Below are positions 1 through 5,769 of a stretch of 9,088 nt of DNA, in pieces. Position 1 is the first letter of the stretch. Each line of letters opens with the position of its first letter. The notes below the pieces were generated by a model. It saw nothing but the letters and a program-made list of their open reading frames with translations. It ran no database searches and was not told the DNA's origin. The position numbers and the translations under genes are program-made. Origin of the DNA: Acidimicrobiaceae bacterium (GTDB lineage Bacteria; Actinomycetota; Acidimicrobiia; Acidimicrobiales; UBA8190); contig DMNK01000089.1 in assembly GCA_003453695.1 (NCBI GenBank), forward strand, positions 13,579 through 22,666. Direction: 5' to 3'.

Positions 1-190
1 GGTTCTCCTGCATGATCACGATCACGTGCTTGATCTTGTGGATCCCTCCCGCACCGCCCGATCCGGAACCGCTCCCACCGGCCGTTGTGGTGGAGCTCGA
101 TCCGGCGACGTGGGACGAGCTCTGCGTACAACCCGCCGCCGTCATGAGGGCGGCGACGACGACGATGGCCGACGTGCGGGACCAGCGCAT
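1..190 (-). CDS. Phosphoesterase-family lipoprotein (phospholipase C/acid phosphatase type), N-terminal part
   Basis: Partial gene running off the left edge; only the first 63 codons are present. Read from an ATG at 190, it starts with a basic n-region, a hydrophobic stretch (residues 8-19) and an AAGC lipobox with Cys21, so it is probably exported and lipid-anchored. A Ser/Thr/Gly-rich linker (22-49) follows. Residues 53-63, IKHVIVIMQEN, match the N-terminal signature of the phosphoesterase family (PF04185: phospholipase C, AcpA acid phosphatase), which usually continues ENRSFDHYFG; the Glu of this motif is a metal ligand in the family. The frame stays open upstream to about 301, and a GTG at 241 lies 8 bases after a TAGTGT hexamer, so a longer leaderless form with 17 extra residues is possible. 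The ATG at 190 has no clear ribosome binding site but gives the more usual signal peptide. Substrate cannot be told from this part. Confidence 0.82.
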   Translation of the reverse strand, partial: MRWSRTSAIVVVAALMTAAGCTQSSSHVAGSSSTTTAGGSGSGSGGAGGIHKIKHVIVIMQEN

Positions 191-249
191 CGAGGCAGCT
201 GAGCCGTCGACGCTTGTAGGACCGGGCTTGCCGACGCGCACCGGCTCGG

Positions 250-255
250 ACACTA
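250..255 (-). promoter_or_regulatory. Putative -10 hexamer (TAGTGT) for the phosphoesterase gene
   Basis: On the minus strand TAGTGT fits TANNNT and lies 8 bases before an in-frame GTG at 241, or 59 bases before the preferred ATG at 190. No convincing -35 element is visible. If this is the promoter, transcription would begin at or next to the GTG and the mRNA could be leaderless. Confidence 0.35.
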
Positions 256-256
256 C

Positions 257-269
257 GGGCCGCAGGCCC
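257..269. other. Short hairpin GGGCC-GCA-GGCCC between two minus-strand genes
   Basis: A perfect 5-bp GC stem with a 3-base loop lies in the 111-base gap between the stop of the DUF3048 gene and the phosphoesterase start, just upstream of the putative -10. It has no T-tract, so it is a weak terminator candidate; it could equally be an operator or chance in GC-rich DNA. Confidence 0.2.
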
Positions 270-301
270 CTCGAAGGCAGTCGAAACTGGTTAGGGAATC
301 G

Positions 302-1357
302 TTAGGAAGCGGTGACCGGGATGGTGCTGGGCACGATGTCGATCCAGGTCTGTCCCGGTGCCAGGGGGATGACGGCCCCGTTGGAGGCGACGAACGTGGT
401 GGGGCTCGTCAGCGAGGGTCGCTGCCACGTGCCGGTGATCTCCTGCCCGTTGCGGAAGATCTCGGCCGGTCCCGACCCGGTCATCTGCGACTGCACCTCC
501 AGGCTGCCGCCGCTGTTCTCGACCCATGGCCCCATGGTGACGCTCACCACCTGGACGACCACGTTGGTCGGCTTGAGCTGGCCGCCGCCCGCCACGCCGG
601 CAGGTTCACCTGAGTAGGCGAGCCCCCAGCCGTTGTTCGCTGCGTCCCAGGTCCACGTCTCGTCGTTGGTCGACGAGAAGGGGATGTGCACCTGGTGCAC
701 GGGCGTCCCCGCCGGCGCTGCGCCGTAGGTGAACAGGGCCGCAGGAGGCGTGGTGTCGGAGGAGTCGAGGCCCCACGCAGCTGTCGTGTTGATGTAGTCG
801 TCGTAGGGAGGAACCCGCCCGGGTGGGTTCTCTTCGATGGCGTGGCCGCGCGTGCCGAGGTCCAAGTTGTTGTCGTTGGCTGAGTTGATGAGCGAGATGA
901 CCGGGTCGATCCCGCCCACGTGGAAGAAGAGCGGGTTGCTCAGCTCGTCGAGGATCTGCACGTCCACGGCCCGAGCCGATCGCACCGGGCCCACGAACGC
1001 CGACGCCTGCGCACACTGGAAGACGGCCACGTACCTGGTGATGAAGCCCTCGACAGGCTCCTCGAACACCACGTCGGCCTGGTTCAACCCTGACTGGGGC
1101 CGGGCCGACGGGTAGTTGTCGACCTTCACGGCCACGGCCGGCCGCTGGGGCACCTGGCCACCGGGGGCAGGCGTGCCCGTCAGCGGACAGGTCGGCGGCG
1201 GGGTGGCTGTGGTGGGAGGTGCGGTGGGTGGTGGCGGGAGCACCGTGGCCCCCGAGGCCACCGGGGCGTGGTGCGAGGACATGGCGATGGCCAGCCCGGC
1301 ACCGGTGCCGAGGACGACGACAGCGGCACCGATCGAGATCCACGTCTTGAGCCCCAT
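302..1357 (-). CDS. DUF3048 (YerB-like) membrane-anchored protein
   Basis: The 351-residue product from the ATG at 1357 begins with one membrane segment (residues 7-26), then a Pro/Thr-rich linker (about 38-72), then a DUF3048 domain. The N-terminal half of the domain shows the family pattern VDNYPSARPQSGLNQADVVF (79-98), continuing EEPVEGFITRYVAVFQ, and then VGPVRSAR (122-129). The C-terminal half (about 255-345) has the NVVVQ...GSGPAEIFRNGQEITGTW...PLAPGQTWIDIVP pattern. B. subtilis YerB is the named relative; its biochemical role is not known to me, so no function is assigned. The protein should face the outside, anchored by its N-terminus. The ATG at 1357 has no ribosome binding site, and the frame runs open upstream to a stop at 1552, encoding a sequence that looks like a genuine cytoplasmic tail; the true start may be near 1522 (separate entry). 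TAA stop at 304-302. Confidence 0.9.
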   Translation of the reverse strand: MGLKTWISIGAAVVVLGTGAGLAIAMSSHHAPVASGATVLPPPPTAPPTTATPPPTCPLTGTPAPGGQVPQRPAVAVKVDNYPSARPQSGLNQADVVFEEPVEGFITRYVAVFQCAQASAFVGPVRSARAVDVQILDELSNPLFFHVGGIDPVISLINSANDNNLDLGTRGHAIEENPPGRVPPYDDYINTTAAWGLDSSDTTPPAALFTYGAAPAGTPVHQVHIPFSSTNDETWTWDAANNGWGLAYSGEPAGVAGGGQLKPTNVVVQVVSVTMGPWVENSGGSLEVQSQMTGSGPAEIFRNGQEITGTWQRPSLTSPTTFVASNGAVIPLAPGQTWIDIVPSTIPVTAS

Positions 1358-1522
1358 GGGGGGACGGGACCGCAGGTGCTGGCCCCGGCCGGGGGGCGTC
1401 CCGGCGGGCGTCCCGGCGGGCGTCTCGGCGGGCGTCTCGGCGGCCGGCTCCGAGGGTGGCTGACCCGCCGATGGCTCTTCGCTGGGTGGCTGTTGGCTGG
1501 AGGTTGGTTCGTCAGGGATCAG
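1358..1522 (-). other. Probable in-frame N-terminal extension of the DUF3048 protein (non-standard start)
   Basis: The DUF3048 frame continues for 55 codons upstream of the ATG without a stop and without any ATG, GTG or TTG. The predicted peptide starts LIPDEPTSSQQPPSEEPSAG, goes on through an A/E/P section and a TPAE/TPAG repeat, and ends in basic RGQHLRSRPP just before the membrane segment. An acidic Pro-rich tail followed by positive juxtamembrane residues is what an N-in, C-out anchored protein would be expected to have. A TATCCT hexamer (1531-1526) lies just before it. Possible starts are CTG at 1522 or ATC at 1519; the latter sits 6 bases after the hexamer, the same spacing as two other genes here. 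A sequencing error that destroyed a normal start, or no translation at all, are alternatives. Confidence 0.45.
1394..1441. repeat. Four tandem copies of a 12-bp unit (TPAE/TPAG codons)
   Basis: Plus-strand unit GGGCGTCCCGGC repeats four times at exact 12-base spacing (starts 1394, 1406, 1418, 1430), with C/T variation at one position. On the minus strand, in frame with the DUF3048 gene, it encodes TPAETPAETPAGTPAG. The period is a multiple of three and the changes are conservative at codon level, which supports the view that this stretch is translated. Confidence 0.75.
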
Positions 1523-1525
1523 ATG

Positions 1526-1531
1526 AGGATA
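1526..1531 (-). promoter_or_regulatory. Putative -10 hexamer (TATCCT) for the DUF3048 gene
   Basis: Minus-strand TATCCT is a good TANNNT match and lies immediately upstream of the open extension of the DUF3048 frame. Expected transcription start, 6-7 bases downstream, falls at about 1519. No clear -35 is seen. Confidence 0.4.
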
Positions 1532-1597
1532 GCGGCCCGCGAAGCGCGCTCAGCGGACCCCGCAGGGTGGTCAACGGGGGTGGAAAGGAGCGTCGGC

Positions 1598-1603
1598 TAC
1601 CCT
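1598..1603 (+). promoter_or_regulatory. Putative -10 hexamer (TACCCT) of the acyltransferase gene
   Basis: TACCCT lies 8 bases before the GTG at 1612, which places the expected transcription start at or next to the start codon and suggests a leaderless mRNA. The AAAGGAG at 1584-1590 is 21 bases from the GTG, too far to act as its ribosome binding site. Confidence 0.45.
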
Positions 1604-1611
1604 CAACCGCC

Positions 1612-2256
1612 GTGCCAGCAGGCCGTTCGCTGCCGCCGTGGGCCCGCCGGCTGGCGTCGCAGGCCCTAAATCAAATTTTGGCGTACGTGACCGAGCTCGG
1701 CGGGGTGGGGCCCGGCGACGCACGGGCCCGGCGCTTCGGCGCCTTCGGCGAAGGCAGCCTGCTGTGCTTCCCCACCGGCGCCGTGTACAACGAGCGGTAT
1801 ATCCACATCGGCAGCCACACCATCGTCGGCCCCTATGTGTCGCTCAGCGCCGGCATGGCCCCCGGCCAGGACATGGTGAGCGACCCGGTGGTGCGCATCG
1901 GCGACCGCACCACGATCGGCCGGGGCAGCCACATCGTCGGCCACTTCTGCGTGGAGATCGGCGACGACATCCAGACCGGTCCCTACATCTACGTGACCGA
2001 CCAGAACCACGTCTACGAGGACCCCGACACCCCGGTCGGTCGCCAGTGGCCGGTCGAGAAGAAGGTCTCGATCGGGTCGGGGAGCTGGCTGGGCACCGGG
2101 GTGGTGGTACTTCCCGGCGCAACGATCGGGCGCAACGCCGTGATCGGGGCGGGGTCGGTCGTGACCGGCGAGGTGCCCGACCACGCCGTGGCCGTGGGGT
2201 CGCCGGCCAGGGTCGTCAAGCGTTATGTGCCCGGAGTGGGCTGGAAGGCGCTTTGA
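1612..2256 (+). CDS. Left-handed beta-helix (hexapeptide repeat) O-acyltransferase, LacA/WbbJ type
   Basis: From GTG 1612 the product has 214 residues. After a short helical lead (1-45), hexapeptide repeats of the [LIV]G-x4 kind run from about 62 to 202: IHIGSHTIVGPYVSL, VRIGDRTTIGRGSHIVG, VEIGDDIQTG, then VSIGSGSWLGTGVVVLPGA and IGRNAVIGAGSVVTG. The TDQNH loop (129-133) matches the catalytic-His region of galactoside/maltose acetyltransferases, with His133 the likely base, and AVGSPARVVK (194-203) is the usual end of the fold. Such enzymes move an acetyl or other acyl group from CoA to a sugar or similar hydroxyl acceptor; the acceptor is unknown. The open frame reaches back to 1456, but the upstream part is low-complexity and overlaps the divergent DUF3048 leader, and the TACCCT hexamer favours GTG 1612. 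It diverges from the DUF3048 gene and precedes envelope-lipid type genes. Confidence 0.88.
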   Translation: MPAGRSLPPWARRLASQALNQILAYVTELGGVGPGDARARRFGAFGEGSLLCFPTGAVYNERYIHIGSHTIVGPYVSLSAGMAPGQDMVSDPVVRIGDRTTIGRGSHIVGHFCVEIGDDIQTGPYIYVTDQNHVYEDPDTPVGRQWPVEKKVSIGSGSWLGTGVVVLPGATIGRNAVIGAGSVVTGEVPDHAVAVGSPARVVKRYVPGVGWKAL

Positions 2257-2347
2257 ACCCCCGGAAATTCAGGGAATACCTGCAAATCGACTGAAAAAGT
2301 CACCGGTTCGCGCTGTGGCGGAGGCGCATGGCTGCCGATAGGATCTC
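2257..2347. other. Intergenic gap with small hairpins, no clear terminator
   Basis: Two weak inverted repeats are seen: CAGG-GAATA-CCTG at 2271-2283 and GACT-GAAAA-AGTC at 2289-2301. Stems of 4 bp are too short to call a terminator. TAGGAT at 2339-2344 is a possible -10 for the next gene. Confidence 0.25.
2339..2344 (+). promoter_or_regulatory. Putative -10 hexamer (TAGGAT) of the VC0807-like gene
   Basis: TAGGAT fits TANNNT. It ends 3 bases before GTG 2348 and 12 bases before ATG 2357. With a start of transcription 6-7 bases after the hexamer (about 2350-2351), the ATG would be the usable start with a leader of only about 6 bases. Confidence 0.35.
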
Positions 2348-3139
2348 GTGGATTCCATGACCCCATTCGGACCCCGGGCCGCGGCGGCGGTAGGGGGAGC
2401 CGGAGCGGAGCAGGCTGAAGGGTCCGGTCACCACGTGCTGCAGGTGCTGCACCTCCCTTCACCGCGGGCTTTCGCTCGGCACGCGCTTCCCTCACTCGTC
2501 GAGAGCACCATCGGTCCCGGCGCGCTCTTCTACGTGGTGCTGGTGACCGCCGGGTTCAAGGGCGCGCTCATCGCCGCCGTGGGGTGGTCCTACCTCGCCG
2601 TCTTCCGCCGCCTCCTGCGCCGGGAGCGGGTCTCCGGCATGCTGCTGCTCGGCCTGGTACTGGTGTCGATGCGCACGGTCATCGCCTTCGTCACCGGCAG
2701 CGCCTTCATCTACTTCATCCAGCCCACCATGGGCACCTTCCTGGTGGCGATCCTGTTCCTGGTCACCGCCATCGCCCGCCGGCCGCTCATCGAGCGCCTG
2801 GCCCACGATTTCTGCCCCTTCGAGCCCGAGTTCATGAAGTCCGAGTTCCTGAGCCGCTTCTTCCTGCGGGTGTCGCTCCTGTGGGCCGTGGTGCTCACCA
2901 CCAACGCCGGCTTCGTCCTCATGCTGCTGCTCAGGAGCTCGCTCAAGGCCTTCGTGATCGAGCGCACCGTGGCCACGACCGTGATCACCGTCGGCGGCGT
3001 CGTCCTGTCGGTGCTGTGGTTCGTCCGGGCCATGAAGAAGCACGGGATCGCCGTACGCTTCAGCAGTGCGCTGCAGCTCGCTCCTGTCCCGGTGGCGGCC
3101 GGGCCGGCGGTCCTCCGCCCCGCCGGCGAACTCGCCTGA
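2348..3139 (+). CDS. VC0807-like integral membrane protein
   Basis: The 263-residue protein has an N-terminal cytoplasmic section (1-45) and about six hydrophobic segments: roughly 50-66, 70-86, 98-116, 120-141, 172-196 and 207-227. The stretch SLVESTIGPGALFYVVLV, then GFKGALIAAVGWSYLAVFRR (69-88) and a later DFCPFEPEF motif (154-162), resembles the VC0807 family of membrane proteins, which share an architecture with septation protein A-type proteins; its role is not established. The ORF can start at GTG 2348 or ATG 2357, and the position of TAGGAT makes 2357 at least as likely. The C-terminus (240-263) is Ala/Pro-rich and overlaps the next gene by 74 bases in another frame, suggesting co-transcription. 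Confidence 0.75.
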   Translation: MDSMTPFGPRAAAAVGGAGAEQAEGSGHHVLQVLHLPSPRAFARHALPSLVESTIGPGALFYVVLVTAGFKGALIAAVGWSYLAVFRRLLRRERVSGMLLLGLVLVSMRTVIAFVTGSAFIYFIQPTMGTFLVAILFLVTAIARRPLIERLAHDFCPFEPEFMKSEFLSRFFLRVSLLWAVVLTTNAGFVLMLLLRSSLKAFVIERTVATTVITVGGVVLSVLWFVRAMKKHGIAVRFSSALQLAPVPVAAGPAVLRPAGELA

Positions 3140-3812
3140 CCCCGGCCCCCGCCGCACCCGCACCTCGACGCGCCGCCTGAGCGCCCCCGCCGTCCTCGGC
3201 CTCGGCTTCGCAGCCGGGGCCGTGCCCTTCTCGGGCCTCGCCGCACGACTCACCGCCGGGGTGGACCTCCGCCGGGTGGGCACGGGCACCGTGTCGGGCA
3301 CCGGCCTCTACCAAGCCTCGGGATTCGGCCCGCTCGCCGTGGCGGGCAGCCTGGACGTGGCCAAGGGCGCAGTAGGGCCCCTTCTGGCCGGGCGGCGCCG
3401 TCCCTTCCTGGCCGCCTTGGCGGCGGGGGCGGCCGTGGCCGGCCACAACTGGTCCCCGCTCCTCGGAGGCGCCGGCGGGCGGGGCATCTCTCCCGCCCTC
3501 GGCGCCACCCTGGTGGTGGCTCCCGAGGGCACCGTGGTCCTCGGCTCGGCGCTCGGGGTGGGGCGGCTGGCCAAGCAGACCGGCGTCATCGTGCTCGTCG
3601 GCCTCGCCCTGCTCTTCCCGGTGCTGTGGCGGCGGCGCCGGTGGCAAGGCCTCGTCCTCGCCCTGTCGCTGACGCTCCCCATGGTCGCCAAGCGCCTCAC
3701 CGGGAACCGGCCCGCACCGCCCCGGCCCGACCGGAGCCGCGTCCTGCTGTGGCGGCTGCTCTTCGACTCGGATCCGGCGCCGGCCGAAGAGGCTGGCCCC
3801 GGCAAGCAGTGA
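3066..3812 (+). CDS. Divergent PlsY-like glycerol-3-phosphate acyltransferase
   Basis: PlsY transfers acyl groups from acyl-phosphate to glycerol-3-phosphate at the inner membrane. This 248-residue protein has its scaffold: GAVPFSGLAARL (51-62) for motif 1, VDLRRVGTG (66-74) for motif 2, SLDVAKG (95-101), and VAGHNWSPLLGGAGGRGIS (124-142) for motif 3, all among hydrophobic segments. Differences are notable: the usual GSGNxGATN reads GTGTVSGTG, losing both Asn, and GGKG reads GGRG. It may be a paralogue with altered substrate or no activity. The only standard in-frame start is GTG 3066, inside the preceding gene; this gives a basic 37-residue lead (3066-3176) not seen in typical PlsY. A CTG at 3177 would give a normal N-terminus. 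The C-terminus (215-248) is a charged cytoplasmic tail. It lies between a membrane protein gene and degV. Confidence 0.72.
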   Translation: MRCSSLLSRWRPGRRSSAPPANSPDPGPRRTRTSTRRLSAPAVLGLGFAAGAVPFSGLAARLTAGVDLRRVGTGTVSGTGLYQASGFGPLAVAGSLDVAKGAVGPLLAGRRRPFLAALAAGAAVAGHNWSPLLGGAGGRGISPALGATLVVAPEGTVVLGSALGVGRLAKQTGVIVLVGLALLFPVLWRRRRWQGLVLALSLTLPMVAKRLTGNRPAPPRPDRSRVLLWRLLFDSDPAPAEEAGPGKQ

Positions 3813-3837
3813 TCCCGGGGTCCGCCCCCGCCGGTAC

Positions 3838-3851
3838 TGACGGAAACGTCA
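3838..3851. promoter_or_regulatory. Hairpin/operator TGACG-GAAA-CGTCA upstream of degV
   Basis: A perfect 5-bp inverted repeat with a GAAA (GNRA) loop lies in the 78-base gap before degV, 26 bases after the PlsY-like stop and 23 bases before TAACCT. There is no T-run. It could be a weak terminator of the upstream genes or an operator for degV. Confidence 0.3.
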
Positions 3852-3874
3852 TCGGGGAGGTCCGGGCACCCCGG

Positions 3875-3880
3875 TAACCT
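3875..3880 (+). promoter_or_regulatory. Putative -10 hexamer (TAACCT) of degV
   Basis: TAACCT lies 10 bases before ATG 3891, placing the expected transcription start within about 3-4 bases of the start codon. There is no ribosome binding site before the ATG, consistent with a very short or absent leader. The -35 is not recognisable. Confidence 0.45.
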
Positions 3881-3890
3881 CGATCGCGTC

Positions 3891-4745
3891 ATGGCCGTCT
3901 CCGCCGTCGCCGTGGTTGCCGACAGCGCCGCCACCCTCGATCCCCAGCTGTCTTCGCAGTACGGCGTCGTCACGGTGCCCATGCAGCTCGAGATCGGCGG
4001 CCGCCCCGTGTCCGAGGCGGACATGGCCCTCGACGAGGTGGTCGCCCGTCTCGGCGAGGGGATGCAGACGAGCGCACCGCCCCCCGGCGCCTTCGTCGAA
4101 GCCGTGGAAGCCGCCGCCGCCGCAGGTGCCCAGGCGGTGGTCGTCCTCACCGTCGGGAGCAACCTCTCGAGCGCCTACCAGTCGGCCGCCACGGCGTCCA
4201 CCCTCGGCGAGGTGCCTGTGGCCGTGATCGACACCGGCACCGCCGCCGGCGGTGAGGGCCTGGTGGTGCTCGCCGCCGCCCAGGCCGCCGCCGCCGGCCA
4301 CTCGTTGGAGGAGGTGGAGGCGAGGGCCAAGATGGTGGCCGACCGCGTCCGTCTCGTCGCCACGGTGGAAGAGCTCAAGTACCTGGTGCGCGGCGGTCGC
4401 TTGGCGGCAGGTGCCGCCCGCGCCGGCCAGGCCTTCGGCGTGCGGCCCGTCTTCGAGCTGAGCCGGGGCCGCATCCGGCCGCTGCGGCCGTCGTGGAGCG
4501 CGGATGGCGCCTTCGACCAGCTCCTCGCCCAGTGGCGACGTTCGGTCGTGGAGGGCGCCGCCCTGCACGTGTGCGCCCTGCACGCCATGCGCGGCGAGGA
4601 CGCCGCCGCCCTGCTCGACAAGGTGCGCGCCGAGGTCGAGCCGGCCACCGCCTTCATCGGCACCTTCGGCCCGGTGATGGTGGCCCACACCGGGCCCGGG
4701 GTCATCGGCCTGGCGTGGTGGTGGGAGCCGCCGGCGACGAGCTGA
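3891..4745 (+). CDS. DegV family (FakB-like) fatty-acid-binding protein
   Basis: DegV proteins bind one fatty acid; in Firmicutes the FakB members present it to FakA kinase, giving acyl-phosphate for PlsX/PlsY. The 284-residue product matches the family length and pattern: VVADSAATL at the N-terminus (8-16), VTVPMQLEIGGRP (27-39), the QTSAPPPG motif (59-66; TSxPxP in the family, with Thr60/Ser61 contacting the carboxylate), VLTVGSNLSSAYQSA (85-99), DTGTAAGGEG, VEELKYLVRGGRL in the second domain, and HTGPGVIGLAWW near the end. Regions are Ala-rich but without indels in the core. ATG 3891 is preferred because TAACCT lies just before it. Position downstream of a PlsY-like gene fits a lipid role, although no FakA kinase gene is in the window. 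Its 3' end converges on the hydrolase gene and falls within a duplicated segment. Confidence 0.92.
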   Translation: MAVSAVAVVADSAATLDPQLSSQYGVVTVPMQLEIGGRPVSEADMALDEVVARLGEGMQTSAPPPGAFVEAVEAAAAAGAQAVVVLTVGSNLSSAYQSAATASTLGEVPVAVIDTGTAAGGEGLVVLAAAQAAAAGHSLEEVEARAKMVADRVRLVATVEELKYLVRGGRLAAGAARAGQAFGVRPVFELSRGRIRPLRPSWSADGAFDQLLAQWRRSVVEGAALHVCALHAMRGEDAAALLDKVRAEVEPATAFIGTFGPVMVAHTGPGVIGLAWWWEPPATS

Positions 4746-4804
4746 GCGTCAGCGCTCCGGCGTGGTGGCAGTCGCCGGCGACGAGCCGAGCGTCAGCGCT
4801 CCGG
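4712..4804. repeat. Imperfect tandem duplication spanning the ends of degV and the hydrolase gene
   Basis: A 30-base segment at 4731-4760 recurs at 4775-4804 with one difference (T to C), and similarity extends left to 4712 and 4759 with a 3-base length change, so the unit is about 44-47 bp. Copy 1 holds the degV TGA stop; copy 2 holds the hydrolase TGA stop. In copy 2 the single T-to-C change removes the sequence that serves as the degV stop. Each copy carries a GAGCG-TCAG-CGCTC inverted repeat. Confidence 0.85.
4746..4792. terminator. Possible bidirectional terminator between convergent genes
   Basis: The 47-base gap and its right flank contain two copies of a 5-bp stem with a 4-base loop, GAGCG-TCAG-CGCTC (4744-4757 and 4788-4801), each near one stop codon. 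There is no T-tract on either strand. The position between convergent genes suits termination, but the stems are short and the call is tentative. Confidence 0.25.
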
Positions 4805-5761
4805 TGCCGCCGACGCTGCCGCCCGGGCCCAGCTGAGGACCCACCCCACGGCGCCCACGGTGGCATGCAGCTTCGAGACGTCGATGCCGTGGCGCATGCC
4901 CTCCACCAGCTCGAGCCGGCTCGGGCCCGCCGCCGAGGCATGCAGGCGCCGGCCGTGCTCGGGGCGGAGCAGGCGGTCACCGGTGCCGTGCACGACGGCC
5001 AGGGGGACGTCGATGCGCTCCACCAGTGCTTCGAGGGGCTCGCCCACGCGCCAGCTCGGGGCGATCCGCACCCGCAAGCGGCGTGATGCCACCCATCGGC
5101 CCAGACGGGTCCGGGTGAGGACGGCGGTCACCAGGCCGAGCGGCGACGGCCGCATGCGCCACCGAGAAGGTGTGCTGACCAAGACCGCGCCGGCCACACC
5201 GTGGCCCCCCTCGTGCCCGCCGGCGTGCCCGCCGTCGCCAGCGCCGACGCCGACGCCGGCACCGGCGGCGTCGACACTGCGGTCGTCGCCCCGCGTGCGG
5301 TCGGCGAGATAGCCCGCCACCGCCACACCGCCCATGGACACGCCGACGAGGACCACCGGAAGACCTCGGACCGAAGCGACGTCGACGGCACAGGCCACGT
5401 CGATGTGCTCGGTGCTCCCCACTGCGGACATGCCCTCCGAGGCGCCATGGCCCCGGGCGTCGTAGGTGAGCACCTCGTAGCCGGCGGCTGCCAGGTCGTC
5501 GGCCAGGGCGCACACGGCGAGGTCGTCCTGGCTGGCCGAGAACCCGTGCACGACGACGACCGTCGCCGGCGCGTCACCGTGGCCGCTCGGGAACCGCCAC
5601 CGCCCGCACAGGCGCAGGCCGTCGGCGGTCAGCAGGTCGACGGTCTCGTCCGCCGACGCCCCGTGCGCCGTTGCGGTGCGCGTCACCGTCGCCGCGGTGT
5701 GCGTCGCGGTCGCGCCCGCTACCGCTGGCGCGGTCCCTGCCCCCTCAAGCCCGGCCACCAC
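4793..5761 (-). CDS. Alpha/beta hydrolase (serine hydrolase)
   Basis: The 322-residue product shows the alpha/beta hydrolase core: VVVVHGFSAS (68-77) forming the oxyanion region, TYDARGHGAS (99-108), the nucleophile elbow GVSMGG with Ser142 (140-145), VHGTGDRLL with Asp262, and EGMRHGI with His291, giving a complete Ser-Asp-His triad. It resembles lysophospholipase/esterase-type members; the substrate is unknown. No signal peptide is evident, so it is probably cytoplasmic. An unusual Gly/His-rich insert (about 168-188, with three GGH repeats) lies after the strand that follows the nucleophile, where lids are often inserted. The N-terminal 40 residues are Ala/Thr-rich and the start is uncertain: GTG 5761 lies 8 bases after the MFS stop, and internal GTG codons could also serve. 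It is the second gene of an operon with the MFS transporter. Confidence 0.88.
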   Translation of the reverse strand: MVAGLEGAGTAPAVAGATATHTAATVTRTATAHGASADETVDLLTADGLRLCGRWRFPSGHGDAPATVVVVHGFSASQDDLAVCALADDLAAAGYEVLTYDARGHGASEGMSAVGSTEHIDVACAVDVASVRGLPVVLVGVSMGGVAVAGYLADRTRGDDRSVDAAGAGVGVGAGDGGHAGGHEGGHGVAGAVLVSTPSRWRMRPSPLGLVTAVLTRTRLGRWVASRRLRVRIAPSWRVGEPLEALVERIDVPLAVVHGTGDRLLRPEHGRRLHASAAGPSRLELVEGMRHGIDVSKLHATVGAVGWVLSWARAAASAAPER

Positions 5762-5769
5762 CGGTCATG

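Noticed and set aside
12..305. Plus-strand ORF of 97 codons at the left edge
   Set aside because: It is antisense to the phosphoesterase N-terminus, which has a recognisable signal peptide and family motif; the plus-strand product is Pro-rich and without known features.
1394..1441. Repeats considered as a CRISPR array
   Set aside because: Units are 12 bp with no spacers and are codon-phased within the DUF3048 frame.
1456..1611. Upstream 52 codons of the acyltransferase frame
   Set aside because: Low-complexity Trp/Arg-rich translation, not like the family, and overlapping the leader of the divergent gene; TACCCT before GTG 1612 supports the shorter form.
2492..3301. Minus-strand ORF of 269 codons
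   Set aside because: His/Gly/Glu/Asp-rich product typical of an antisense shadow in high-GC DNA; the plus strand encodes a membrane protein with clear hydrophobic segments.
3849..4688. Minus-strand ORF of 279 codons
   Set aside because: Antisense to degV, with a repetitive Gly/His/Glu composition and no motifs; degV motifs are unmistakable.
4712..4804. Direct repeats considered as an attachment site or target-site duplication
   Set aside because: The copies are adjacent with no element between them, and no integrase or transposase gene is in the window.
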